The notes under the pieces are model-generated. The model saw only the letters and a program-made list of their open reading frames with translations. It had not been told where the DNA came from and searched no databases. Positions 35,297-46,369 of a DNA stretch of 64,000 nucleotides are shown here, one piece after another (positions within the stretch are counted from its first letter, which is position 1; each line of letters begins with the position of its first letter). The DNA is from Anaerosporomusa subterranea. GTDB taxonomy: Bacteria > Bacillota > Negativicutes > Sporomusales > Acetonemataceae. Where the stretch lies: NCBI RefSeq assembly GCF_001611555.1, contig NZ_LSGP01000023.1, positions 124,001 to 188,000 of the forward strand, read 5' to 3'. A program made the position numbers and the translations under genes.

Positions 35297-35542
35297 CTAA
35301 AAGTAGAAGTCTTTTCCGTATTTTTTAGCCTGCTGACAAACAGCCGCAGCATTTATAAATGACCCGATCAATGTAAGATACGCTTCTTTAGTCGCTTTAA
35401 TTGCATTTGTTCCATTCGTAGTAGTCATAATAATTATTTGATTCTTCACCTTATCTATAGAAAAATCAAAGGGTGAGTTTCCGAAATCAAATCCCTCAAT
35501 CTTTATTGACTGCCGCTCCCCTGCAAATAAAACAGAATCCAT
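35297..35542 (-). pseudogene. Internal fragment of 2-phosphosulfolactate phosphatase (ComB)
   Basis: The open frame contains AGERQSIKIEGFDFGNSPFDF and QIIIMTTTNGTNAIKATKEA then LIGSFINAAAV. These are the central ComB motifs (GERGGVKIPGFDLGNSP; MTTTNGT...A). The first about 60 and last about 90 residues of the family are missing. It lies inside the tRNA-Lys island. Confidence 0.72.
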
Positions 35543-35589
35543 GGAAGGGACAGGCTTTAGCCAAGTGCAAACTACTATAACTTTTTATG

Positions 35590-35628
35590 ATAAAAAGACA
35601 AGCAATTCTTGAACTTGCCTTTTTTCTT
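35590..35628. terminator. Imperfect terminator hairpin
   Basis: AAAAGACAAG and CTTGCCTTTTTT arms around a 14-base loop, between the comB fragment and the next gene. Confidence 0.45.
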
Positions 35629-35707
35629 GCGTAACACTTCTTATGACTAGAAGCATAAAAGGTATAACAAATTATGAGAGTTTCCAAACAGCTTATCCAA
35701 ACGAAAT

Positions 35708-35980
35708 TTAATAGAGTGGTGTAGGAACCGGTTGGCAAGAAACCTCATCAATCAATCTCGAATCAAAGCGATAGAAAGTCCAAAAAGCTCCAGTCCATCT
35801 ATACCCTGTAACTGCGCCATACTGTACACTTGTAGGATAAAACCAAAATTGCGCTCCATTCTTCAACCATACATAGGTATGCTTGTACATGCAATCAATG
35901 ATATAAGAATTAACTGGCTTTGGTGGAATAGATGGTGGTAGTGGTGGATAAATCCGAGATCCATATTGTCTCATATACAT
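35708..35980 (-). CDS. Small Pro/Tyr/Trp-rich protein, possibly spore- or surface-associated
   Basis: ATG at 35980, six bases after AAGGAGGTGG; 90 residues. N-terminal PPLPPSIPP region, then a compact aromatic domain with YVWLKNGAQFWFYPTSVQY, GAVTGYRWTGAFWTFYRFD and a final Cys. Similar short aromatic-rich proteins occur in endospore-forming Firmicutes, but I cannot name the family. Strong ribosome site supports that it is real. Confidence 0.65.
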   Translation of the reverse strand: MYMRQYGSRIYPPLPPSIPPKPVNSYIIDCMYKHTYVWLKNGAQFWFYPTSVQYGAVTGYRWTGAFWTFYRFDSRLIDEVSCQPVPTPLY

Positions 35981-36106
35981 GCGCCACCTCCTTATGTAAT
36001 ATAATATGATAAAATGCATCTGCAAGTTCATATAGAAATTGCTCCCTTGGCCGGTCTCCCGGAACGACTTTACCGGCTATCGGACAACCCCGAGCGGCTT
36101 GACGAT

Positions 36107-36150
36107 ATAAAAATCAACGGCTCCTCTGACTCAGGAGCCGTTGATTTTCT
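36107..36150. terminator. Strong hairpin, bidirectional terminator
   Basis: AAAATCAACGGCTCCT and AGGAGCCGTTGATTTT arms. It separates the small aromatic-rich gene from the region next to tRNA-Lys. Confidence 0.75.
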
Positions 36151-36178
36151 TTGGAATCAAAAGACCCCATTAATGTCC

Positions 36179-36203
36179 ATTGGGACACTTATCGGTGTCC
36201 CAA
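36179..36203. repeat. Short palindrome TTGGGACAC/GTGTCCCAA
   Basis: Nine-base arms around TTATCG; REP-like and beside the dispersed element copy 3. No T-run, so not an evident terminator. Confidence 0.4.
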
Positions 36204-36239
36204 TCTCAAACACACATTCTGTTGTATAATTTCCAATTT

Positions 36240-36272
36240 CGTGGAGGCGAGCCGTACCAGGACAAATCCACC
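36240..36272 (-). repeat. Dispersed element copy 3
   Basis: On the minus strand GGTGGATTTGTCC ... GCTCGCCTCCACG. Both ends match copies 1 and 2; the middle has diverged. Here it lies between the tRNA-Lys terminator and the end of the island. Confidence 0.5.
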
Positions 36273-36401
36273 CCTTCTTACCGCCACTTTATTTGTTCTT
36301 CCTGTTCTCCATTAAGTACAGAAAGAACCGCAAAAATCCATTTACACAAAATATTTTACACTCCCCGATAAACCCCAAGAATAAACCCCAACGAGACAAT
36401 A

Positions 36402-36432
36402 TAAAAGGCTCCCGAAATCTCGGAAGCCTTTT
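36402..36432 (-). terminator. tRNA-Lys terminator
   Basis: AAAGGCTTCCGAGA and TCGGGAGCCTTTT arms on the minus strand, seven bases past the tRNA 3' end. Confidence 0.8.
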
Positions 36433-36438
36433 ATTTAC

Positions 36439-36514
<76 letters not shown>

Positions 36515-36727
36515 ATTATGAAGTTCGCAAAGTTGACTTTTTTATGATAGTCTTTTTGCTTGCATTTGTCAAGTTAGTTACCTGTGCTTTCGTCTGATTT
36601 ACCTGTATCTCATGCTATTTAATTGATTTAGCTCCTGATATTTAGTCCAATCTCCTGTTAACGCTATCTCCCCATATTTGCAGACAAGCTTGAAAGCGCC
36701 GGCATGCGCCGGTGCTTCTAAAACTCT
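36515..36727. other. Intergenic region
   Basis: AT-rich DNA before the tRNA. No gene or hairpin supported except a run that could hold the tRNA promoter. Confidence 0.5.
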
Positions 36728-36845
36728 TTACTTAAGCATGTGGGATAACATTTCGCCATACTTGACAAATACAGGTGCGAAAACCAGAGACACGATGGTC
36801 ATCAGTTTGATCAGTAACTTAACTATATTCCGTATGGGGATTCGC
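36728..36845 (-). pseudogene. C-terminal fragment of a second membrane pyrophosphatase
   Basis: Minus-strand reading gives RNIVKLLIKLMTIVSLVFAP then VFVKYGEMLSHMLK-stop. The NILIKLMxIVSLVFAPLF string is the last membrane helix of classical H+/Na+-pyrophosphatases. The rest of that gene is gone. The intact hppA nearby ends quite differently (FTTLFGLLAMEIAISESF), so this is not a duplication of it. Confidence 0.7.
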
Positions 36846-36890
36846 CAGATTGCCTTCGGAAACTACCTCCGCATGGGATATGAAAAACTT

Positions 36891-36914
36891 TAGGCGGCAA
36901 TTTGCCGCCTAAAG
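36891..36914. terminator. Palindromic terminator after secG
   Basis: TTTAGGCGGCAA and TTGCCGCCTAAA form a near-perfect palindrome between secG and the pyrophosphatase remnant. Confidence 0.65.
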
Positions 36915-36968
36915 TGGTGCGCGTTATTTACTTGTCTGTCGGTTATCGTCACCACGAAACCCAATCTA

Positions 36969-37196
36969 TTACATCAATACAACCAGTGCCATCGTTACCA
37001 GACCAAACAGGATTCCCAGAATCATAGTCGCTCTGGCAAGAAGCTCATCAAGTCCCTTCTTTTTACCCCCGAAAAGTGTTTCGGCTCCACCAGCAATCGA
37101 TCCTGACATGCCAGCGCTCTTACCGGATTGCAGAACAACTGTGGCGATCAGAGCGATACAAATAATCGCTTCAAAAATCATCAATGCAGTAACCAT
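36969..37196 (-). CDS. secG: Protein translocase subunit SecG
   Basis: 75 residues, two membrane helices with the cytoplasmic loop VVLQSGKSAGMSGSIAGGAETLFGGKKKGLDELLARAT typical of SecG. It assists SecYE protein export. In related genomes it follows eno and precedes est and rnr; here the intact hppA lies between it and eno, and the tRNA-Lys island and bioY cluster lie between it and est. Confidence 0.95.
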   Translation of the reverse strand: MVTALMIFEAIICIALIATVVLQSGKSAGMSGSIAGGAETLFGGKKKGLDELLARATMILGILFGLVTMALVVLM

Positions 37197-37608
37197 CTAT
37201 TATTACACCCCCAAAGTAACTTGTACCACATCATTGTAACAAAGAACAATCCGGTTCGCAAATGTTTTGCTGAAATTCTCTTGATAAGGAAGGCGGAGTA
37301 AGGCCCTCTATGATTTACCAGAAAAATCTTCTTGAAAATACTGCGCCATTTTCGAACCAAATACTCGGAATTAGTATATCACGAAACCTAACTAAGTGTA
37401 TAGATATTTGAGTAAACACACAGATAGCGCTCCTAATTAAGTATATTCTTCTGAATTATTGAAATTATCTGCAGGAATTGACTTAAGTACTGTCGAAAAA
37501 ATCAGGCAGTATGCTAAGGAGGGAGTACACTGAACAGCAATCGGTATTCATGTCAAATTTGAAGCAGCGAAGAAAACAGGTTAAATAAGAGAGGGGACAA
37601 TAAAGAAT
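37197..37608. other. Divergent intergenic region secG / hppA
   Basis: 412 bases between two outward-facing genes. It should hold both promoters, but I see no convincing pair at good spacing. GAGAGGGGAC is the ribosome site for hppA. No repeat. Confidence 0.5.
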
Positions 37609-40044
37609 ATGTTGAGAAAAGTACCGAAGAGTATAACCAGTGTGGCAAATATGACTTTTTTTCTGCTCTTATTTCTATACTCGCCAAGTGTAGCCTTTGC
37701 CAGCGAGGCTAATCTGATACTCCCTGAACTGACCTCCGCCCAGAACAGCTTGTTGATGGTCGGCATCGCCGTCTGTGCGTTGGGGATGCTCTTTAGTTTC
37801 TACCAGTACGCACAGGTGAAGGCGCTACGGGCCCATTCGTCCATGCTGGAAGTAGCCGATGTAATCTATGAAACCTGCAAAACCTATATGATTCAGCAAG
37901 GAAAATTCCTGAGCATCCTGCTTCTTTTCATTGGGATTTGCATCGCCTTCTATTTCGGCTACCTGCAAGCTGTTTCCATTGGTGGTGTACTGCTGATTCT
38001 GGCTTGGACAGTTATCGGGATCCTTGGTTCCTACAGCGTTGCCTGGTACGGGATCCGCGTGAATACGCTGGCCAACAGCCGGATGGCCTTTTCATCCTTG
38101 GAAAGAAAGCCGTTGCGCCTTTTGAACATCCCGCTGGATGCCGGCATGAGCATTGGTGTGCTCCTGATCTGCGTCGAACTCATTATGATGCTGCTTATTA
38201 TTCTGTTTGTACCGCGTGAACTAGCCGGCTCAAGCTTTATCGGTTTTGCCATCGGCGAATCTCTAGGCGCCAGCGCCCTGCGGATTGCCGGCGGTATCTT
38301 TACCAAGATCGCCGATATCGGTTCAGACCTGATGAAGATCGTCTTTAAAATTAAAGAAGACGATCCCCGCAACCCTGGTGTCATTGCCGACTGCACCGGC
38401 GACAACGCCGGTGATAGCGTCGGGCCGACGGCCGACGGATTCGAGACTTACGGTGTCACCGGCGTTGCTCTGGTCTCCTTTATCGTGCTGGCAGCAGACT
38501 CCAATCTGCAGGCAATCCTGCTCACCTGGATATTCACCATGCGGATCATGATGGTCATCACCTCTGTCACTGCCTTCTATTGCAATAAGTTCTTCAGCGA
38601 AATGAGCTACGGCAAGCAGGATGATTTCGATTTCGAACAGCCGCTGACCAATCTGGTCTGGCTAACCTCTATTCTATCGATCGTGGTTACCTTCATCGTC
38701 AGCTACTTTCTGCTTGGCCCCGGCACCCTCGTGGCTGCCAAAGCGCCCAGCCTCTGGATGATCCTTTCTATTATTATCAGCTGCGGAACCCTAGGCGCGG
38801 CTCTAATACCTGAGTTTACAAAAATATTCACCAGTGGCAAATCAGCTCATGTGCAGGAAGTTGTTAAGGCCTCCAAGGCAGGCGGCCCGTCTCTGAATAT
38901 CCTGGCTGGTCTGGTTGCCGGTAACTTCAGCGCCTTCTGGCTGGGGATTGTTATTTGCGGCCTGATGTTCGCAGCCTATGTTGCCAGCGGCTTTGGTTTA
39001 GCCGGCATCATGATCTACCCTTCCATCTTCGCATTCGGATTGGTAGCCTTCGGATTCCTTGGGATGGGGCCGGTCACAATTGCCGTGGATAGCTATGGTC
39101 CTGTCACCGACAATGCACAATCCATCTATGAACTTTCTCTCATCGAAGCAATCCCGGACATTGAAGACAAAATTACAAAAGAATTCGGATTTAAGCCAGA
39201 TTTTGATAAAGCCAAATATTATCTGGAGGCAAATGACGGCGCCGGCAATACCTTTAAGGCCACGGCGAAGCCTGTACTCATCGGGACAGCGGTCGTTGGC
39301 GCCACCACTATGATCTTCTCCCTCATCCTGGTCATTAAGAATGTCCTGGGTGTGGAGCCGGAAACTATTCTGAATCTCCTCAACCCCTATACGATCCTGG
39401 GCTTCCTCTGCGGCGGCGCGGTCATCTACTGGTTTACCGGCGCCTCGATCCAGGCCGTCTCTACCGGCGCCTACAGGGCTGTTGAGTATATCAAACAGAA
39501 CATCCAGCTTGACGAAGATGCCAACCAGAAAGCAGCAACTGAAAAATCTAAAGAGGTAGTCAAAATTTGTACCCAGTATGCCCAGGCAGGGATGTTCAAC
39601 ATCTTCATCGCCATCTTCTCCTTCGCCATGGCCTTTGCCTGCTTGTCCGCACCGTCCACCAGCAACGAACCGGTAGCTTTCTTCGTGGCCTACCTTATCT
39701 CCATTGCCACATTCGGTCTTTTCCAGGCCGTTTTCATGGCCAACGCCGGCGGTTGCTGGGATAATGCCAAAAAAGTAGTGGAAGTTGATCTGAAGGAAAA
39801 GGGCAGCGCTCTGCATGACGCGTCGGTCGTAGGCGACACCGTAGGCGATCCGTTCAAAGATACCTCTTCCGTTGCCTTAAACCCAATTATTAAATTTACA
39901 ACCCTGTTTGGCCTGCTGGCTATGGAAATTGCCATTTCTGAATCGTTTAAGCACATCGCCCCCTATATCGGCGTCGTATTCCTGGCAATAGCCCTGATCT
40001 TTGTCTGGAGATCCTTCTACAATATGCGAATTCCCTCCGAATAG
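37609..40044 (+). CDS. hppA: Membrane-bound proton-pumping pyrophosphatase (divergent, K+-independent type)
   Basis: 811 residues, N-terminal signal-like helix and about 16 membrane segments. The PPi-binding loops are DDPRNPGVIADCTGDNAGD (249-267), an acidic loop near FGMGPVTIAVDSYGPVTDNA, and FMANAGGCWDNAKKVVE (about 710) with GDTVGDPFKDTS. GNTFKATAK near residue 550 carries Lys at the position that separates K+-independent from K+-dependent enzymes. The family norm is about 650-720 residues and GGAWDN; the longer length and GGCWDN place it in a divergent branch. It couples PPi hydrolysis to H+ (or Na+) export. It is the only plus-strand gene here, so it broke into the secG-eno pair. Confidence 0.93.
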   Translation: MLRKVPKSITSVANMTFFLLLFLYSPSVAFASEANLILPELTSAQNSLLMVGIAVCALGMLFSFYQYAQVKALRAHSSMLEVADVIYETCKTYMIQQGKFLSILLLFIGICIAFYFGYLQAVSIGGVLLILAWTVIGILGSYSVAWYGIRVNTLANSRMAFSSLERKPLRLLNIPLDAGMSIGVLLICVELIMMLLIILFVPRELAGSSFIGFAIGESLGASALRIAGGIFTKIADIGSDLMKIVFKIKEDDPRNPGVIADCTGDNAGDSVGPTADGFETYGVTGVALVSFIVLAADSNLQAILLTWIFTMRIMMVITSVTAFYCNKFFSEMSYGKQDDFDFEQPLTNLVWLTSILSIVVTFIVSYFLLGPGTLVAAKAPSLWMILSIIISCGTLGAALIPEFTKIFTSGKSAHVQEVVKASKAGGPSLNILAGLVAGNFSAFWLGIVICGLMFAAYVASGFGLAGIMIYPSIFAFGLVAFGFLGMGPVTIAVDSYGPVTDNAQSIYELSLIEAIPDIEDKITKEFGFKPDFDKAKYYLEANDGAGNTFKATAKPVLIGTAVVGATTMIFSLILVIKNVLGVEPETILNLLNPYTILGFLCGGAVIYWFTGASIQAVSTGAYRAVEYIKQNIQLDEDANQKAATEKSKEVVKICTQYAQAGMFNIFIAIFSFAMAFACLSAPSTSNEPVAFFVAYLISIATFGLFQAVFMANAGGCWDNAKKVVEVDLKEKGSALHDASVVGDTVGDPFKDTSSVALNPIIKFTTLFGLLAMEIAISESFKHIAPYIGVVFLAIALIFVWRSFYNMRIPSE

Positions 40045-40117
40045 TAGCTATTGTATCATCAAGGGCTGTGCTGGATCCTAGAAAATTAGACTATCAGTGG
40101 TCTCCAAGCAAAAAAAC

Positions 40118-40149
40118 AAGTCCGTATCACGTAAAAGTGGTACGGACTT
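40118..40149. terminator. Bidirectional terminator between hppA and eno
   Basis: AAGTCCGTATCAC and GTGGTACGGACTT arms with A- and T-rich flanks, between converging genes. Confidence 0.8.
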
Positions 40150-40173
40150 TCTCATTTTTATATGTACATAGTC

Positions 40174-41463
<1,290 letters not shown>

Positions 41464-43029
41464 TTATTCAGCCTCCTCATGTATTGTCGATAGGTCTAGC
41501 AAGTTCTTCCCTGTCATTTCAATCGGTTGTTCAATACCCGCAAGCGCAAGGATAGTCGGCGCAATATCAGCCAAAGATCCTGAACGCAAATTACAGCCAC
41601 GATGTTTTTCAGACACTACGATGATTGGAACAACATTAGTGGTATGAGCAGTATGGGGCTCGCCAGTCACTGGATCAACCATCAGTTCAGCATTGCCGTG
41701 ATCAGCAGTAATGATCGTCATGCCACCTTGTTCACGCATGGTTTCAACAATGCGGCCAAGGCAGCGGTCGACTGTGGCAACTGCACTAATGGCAGCATCA
41801 ATTTTTCCGGTATGACCAACCATATCACCGTTAGCAAAGTTTAAAATAATGAGATCGTATTTACCTGACTTAATTTCTGCAATCAGACGGTCTGTGACTT
41901 CCGGAGCGCTCATCTGGGGTTGCAGATCATATGTAGCCACTTTCGGCGAAGGGATAAGTATCCTGTCTTCTCCTGGGTTTGGTGTTTCTTCGCCGCCATT
42001 AAAGAAATATGTGACATGAGCGTATTTCTCAGTCTCGGCAATCCGAAGCTGACGAAGTTCTGCAGCGCCAACGACTTCACCCAAGGTTTTGTGAAGAGTT
42101 TGCGGTGTATATGCCACTGGTACAGAGAGTGTTTCGTCATATTGCGTCAAGCTGGCAAAGTGTAAGTCTAAGCGTCCGCCGCAACGAGTGAAGCCGTTAA
42201 AAACTTCATCAACAAAGGCCCTAGTCAATTGTCGGGCACGATCAGGGCGAAAATTGAAGAAGATAATACTGTCGCCTGAAGTAATACCGCATTCGCCGCA
42301 TCCTGCAATCACAGTAGGTAACACGAATTCATCCGTCTCTTGGCGCTGATAGGCGTTCTTCACTGCTTCAGTAGCAGATTCAGCCTGCTCACCTTCGCGA
42401 CAGACCAAGGCGTTATAAGCCTTTTCCACCCGTTCCCAGCGTTTGTCACGGTCCATGGCATAATAGCGGCCAGCAATGGTGGCGATCCGACCAAGGCCGA
42501 GCGCCATCATTTCTTGTTCCAGTTCATTGATATAGTTCAGAGCGCTGCTGGGCGGAACATCGCGTCCGTCAAGGAAAGCATGCACATAAACCCGTTCAAG
42601 TCCGCGCAGTTTAGCCAGCTTCAGCAGTGCGAAGACATGGGCTGTGTGACTGTGAACCCCTCCGTCTGACAGCAAACCCATCAGATGCAGCGCACCGCCG
42701 GACGCTTTCGCTTTGTCCACCGTTTCGCAGAGAACAGGATTGGTGAAAAAGTCGCCTTCGCGAATCGCTTTCGTGATACGGGTGAGTTCTTGATACACGA
42801 CCCGTCCGGCGCCAATATTCAGGTGACCGACTTCTGAATTTCCCATCTGCCCTTCCGGCAAACCGACAGCCTCACCGGAACAAGTCAACGTCGCGGCGGG
42901 ATAGAGTTCCTGATAGAGAGTCATGTGCGGGGTTCGCGCGCGCGCTACAGCGTTGCTAGGATCATCAGTTGAGCCAATGCCCCAGCCGTCTAAGATAATC
43001 AGGGCAATAGGTGATTTCAGTCTACTCAC
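41464..43029 (-). CDS. gpmI: 2,3-bisphosphoglycerate-independent phosphoglycerate mutase
   Basis: 521 residues. Phospho-Ser in [17 protein letters not shown] (about 62) and metal ligands in [37 protein letters not shown] and TADHGNAE. Mn-dependent, acid-sensitive type common in spore formers. It lies between tpiA and eno; a palindromic repeat fills the 178-base gap to tpiA. Confidence 0.97.
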   Translation of the reverse strand: MSRLKSPIALIILDGWGIGSTDDPSNAVARARTPHMTLYQELYPAATLTCSGEAVGLPEGQMGNSEVGHLNIGAGRVVYQELTRITKAIREGDFFTNPVLCETVDKAKASGGALHLMGLLSDGGVHSHTAHVFALLKLAKLRGLERVYVHAFLDGRDVPPSSALNYINELEQEMMALGLGRIATIAGRYYAMDRDKRWERVEKAYNALVCREGEQAESATEAVKNAYQRQETDEFVLPTVIAGCGECGITSGDSIIFFNFRPDRARQLTRAFVDEVFNGFTRCGGRLDLHFASLTQYDETLSVPVAYTPQTLHKTLGEVVGAAELRQLRIAETEKYAHVTYFFNGGEETPNPGEDRILIPSPKVATYDLQPQMSAPEVTDRLIAEIKSGKYDLIILNFANGDMVGHTGKIDAAISAVATVDRCLGRIVETMREQGGMTIITADHGNAELMVDPVTGEPHTAHTTNVVPIIVVSEKHRGCNLRSGSLADIAPTILALAGIEQPIEMTGKNLLDLSTIHEEAE

Positions 43030-43043
43030 AGATGCGCCTCCTA

Positions 43044-43169
43044 GAGGCTGTTACAAAACGCCCATATGCGTCGTTACCAGAACCGTCGGTCTCCTCAACG
43101 TACCTGTACTGTACGCCTCCGGGCCCGCCGGCCCTGGTGCCTAGCTTCTGAACATTTTCTAACAGTCTC
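43044..43169. repeat. Dispersed palindromic repeat, copy B
   Basis: GAGGCTGTTACAAAACGCCCATATGCG at one end and CTTCTGAACATTTTCTAACAG at the other, with a CGTACctgtactGTACG core. It fits between gpmI and tpiA and must be transcribed with them. Confidence 0.78.
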
Positions 43170-43207
43170 CCTTTTTTTATGGTTGCGTGTTTTTTGAAAC
43201 ACGCTTT

Positions 43208-43957
43208 CTATTGAAAGTTAACAATACGAGCAAATGTTTTCGTATCAAGACTGGCGCCGCCGACGAGCGCGCCATCAATATCCGGCTGAGCCATTAATTC
43301 ATCAATATTATCAGCCTTGACACTGCCGCCATATTGAATGCGGACACAGTCAGCGCTCCCCTGTCCAACCAGAGCAGCCACTGTATCACGAATAAATCGA
43401 CAAACTTCCTGGGCATCAACCGCCGAAGCAGTTCGCCCTGTGCCAATCGCCCAGACAGGTTCATAGGCAATGACTAAGCTGGCGACTGCCTCTGCTGACA
43501 GTCCCGCCAAACCGCCGCGCACCTGTGCACCAACAATAGTCTGCGTCTGGCCTGCTTCACGCTGGGCTAACATTTCGCCTACGCAAACAATCGGAGTGAG
43601 ATTATGCGCAAGAGCCGCTTTGACCTTCTTATTGACAGCTTCATCGGTCTCAGCGAAATACTGCCGCCGCTCCGAATGTCCGACAATCACATAGTCACAG
43701 CCTGAGTCTTGTAACATCGCTGGGGAAATTTCCCCAGTAAAAGCCCCTTGCTCTTCCCAGTGCATGTTCTGGGCTCCTAGCTTGATAGGTGTCTCCTTTA
43801 TGGCGATACCGACAGGCAGCAAGGCGGTAAAGTTAGGGCAAATCACAACATCAACAGCCGCCCCGGTTATATTGTCGCAGAGGTCGCGGGCAAAGGCCTC
43901 AGAAGCTGTCGCCGTTTTATGCATTTTCCAGTTTCCCGCAATGATCGGCTTGCGCAT
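43208..43957 (-). CDS. tpiA: Triosephosphate isomerase
   Basis: 249 residues. AGNWKMHKT (substrate Asn/Lys), GHSERRQYF (catalytic His about 95), AYEPVWAIGTGRTA (catalytic Glu), GGSVKADN and GALVGGASL. Interconverts dihydroxyacetone phosphate and glyceraldehyde-3-phosphate, so it joins the glycerol genes nearby to glycolysis. Confidence 0.98.
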   Translation of the reverse strand: MRKPIIAGNWKMHKTATASEAFARDLCDNITGAAVDVVICPNFTALLPVGIAIKETPIKLGAQNMHWEEQGAFTGEISPAMLQDSGCDYVIVGHSERRQYFAETDEAVNKKVKAALAHNLTPIVCVGEMLAQREAGQTQTIVGAQVRGGLAGLSAEAVASLVIAYEPVWAIGTGRTASAVDAQEVCRFIRDTVAALVGQGSADCVRIQYGGSVKADNIDELMAQPDIDGALVGGASLDTKTFARIVNFQ

Positions 43958-43998
43958 GAAGCCACTTCCTTCTCTTAAATTTATGGTTATATGAACTC

Positions 43999-45183
43999 TT
44001 ATTTGTCAGCTAGAGCCGCCACTCCTGGCAAAATTTTGCCTTCAAGCAGTTCCAGGGAAGCACCACCACCAGTGGAGATATGAGTGATTTTTGATGCCAG
44101 TTTTGTCTTTTCGAGCGCGGCGATGGAATCCCCGCCACCGACGATACTGATTGCCTCAGTATCAGCCACAGCCTTGGCCACTGCTTCTGTACCCTTGGCA
44201 AAGGCATCAAACTCAAACACTCCCATCGGGCCGTTCCAGACGATGGTTTTGGCATCTGCCAATGCAGCAGCAAATGCCTGACGCGTAGCCGGGCCAATAT
44301 CAAGCGCCATCCAGTCAGCAGGGAAGTCAGCAATTGCCACATCACGCGTCTCGGCATCGGCAGCAAACCGGTCGGCCGCCGCTACGTCACTGGGCAGTAA
44401 CAGATTAACGCCGCGCTCTTTAGCCTTTTGAAGCAGAGATTTCGCCAGCTCAATTTTATCTGTTTCAACAAGTGATTTACCTAGGGGATAGCCTTGTGCC
44501 GCAAGAAACGTATTGGCCATGCCGCCACCAATAATCAGAGTATCAACCTTTTCAAGCAAATTTTCAATGACGCCAATTTTGTCTGAAACCTTGGCGCCGC
44601 CGATAATCGCCGCAAAGGGACGAACAGGCTTAGCCACAGCACCATTTAGAAATACCAGCTCTTTCTCCATGAGAAAACCGGCAACAGCTGGAATATGGCG
44701 GGTTATACCTTCAACAGACGCATGTGCCCGATGTGAAACACCAAATGCGTCATTGATCATCAGGTCGGCAAGACTGGCTAACTGTCGAGAGAACTCTGGA
44801 TCATTCGCTTCTTCTTCTTTATGAAAGCGGAGATTCTCCAGCAAAAGAACCTGGCCTGGTTGGAGCGCCTTAGCAGCTTCTTCGACCATAGAGCCAACGC
44901 AATCGGCAACAAACCGGACTTCGCGCCCCAGTAATCCGGACAATTTCGGCACAAGCGCCTGCAGCGAGAACTCTGGTGTCGGCTTACCTTTCGGGCGACC
45001 GAGATGGCTGGCAATAATTACTGCCGCATTTTGCGCAAGCAGATACTCAAGTGTCGGCAGTGTGGCTCGAATACGAGTGTCATCGGTGATATTTCCGACT
45101 TTATCCATCGGGACGTTATAGTCAACACGGATAAACACGCGTTTACCAACAACTTGAACATCCTTTAAGGTCTTCTTATCCAT
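43999..45183 (-). CDS. pgk: Phosphoglycerate kinase
   Basis: 394 residues. [59 protein letters not shown] and [10 protein letters not shown] are all present. It is preceded by GGAGGAGAAGC. It makes ATP from 1,3-bisphosphoglycerate. Gap to gap is filled by repeat copy C. Confidence 0.98.
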   Translation of the reverse strand: MDKKTLKDVQVVGKRVFIRVDYNVPMDKVGNITDDTRIRATLPTLEYLLAQNAAVIIASHLGRPKGKPTPEFSLQALVPKLSGLLGREVRFVADCVGSMVEEAAKALQPGQVLLLENLRFHKEEEANDPEFSRQLASLADLMINDAFGVSHRAHASVEGITRHIPAVAGFLMEKELVFLNGAVAKPVRPFAAIIGGAKVSDKIGVIENLLEKVDTLIIGGGMANTFLAAQGYPLGKSLVETDKIELAKSLLQKAKERGVNLLLPSDVAAADRFAADAETRDVAIADFPADWMALDIGPATRQAFAAALADAKTIVWNGPMGVFEFDAFAKGTEAVAKAVADTEAISIVGGGDSIAALEKTKLASKITHISTGGGASLELLEGKILPGVAALADK

Positions 45184-45219
45184 TGCTTCTCCTCCAAACG
45201 GCTAAAATAAGTAAATTTC

Positions 45220-45342
45220 GAGGCTGTTAGAAAATGTTCAGATGCTAGGCGCGACGAGGATTGCGCCGCGCCGCGTACACGCACGTACGCAAGCAAGCAA
45301 CCGCAGGAGCAACAACGCAGATGGGCGTTTTATAACAGCCTC
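45220..45342. repeat. Dispersed palindromic repeat, copy C
   Basis: 123 bases. GAGGCTGTTAGAAAATG and GGGCGTTTTATAACAGCCTC ends are near-inverted; the core holds CGTACACGCACGTACG. It ends one base before the gap stop codon, inside the gap-pgk interval. Confidence 0.82.
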
Positions 45343-46353
<1,011 letters not shown>

Positions 46354-46369
46354 TTATTCCTCCCATTTT

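Noticed and set aside
36678-36893. 71-codon plus-strand frame
   Set aside because: Opposite strand carries the pyrophosphatase tail; the plus reading has no family resemblance.
38998-39816. 272-codon minus-strand open frame inside hppA
   Set aside because: It is the mirror of a well-conserved membrane pyrophosphatase; the composition (many Gly, Asp, Glu, His) follows from the opposite coding frame. No ribosome site.
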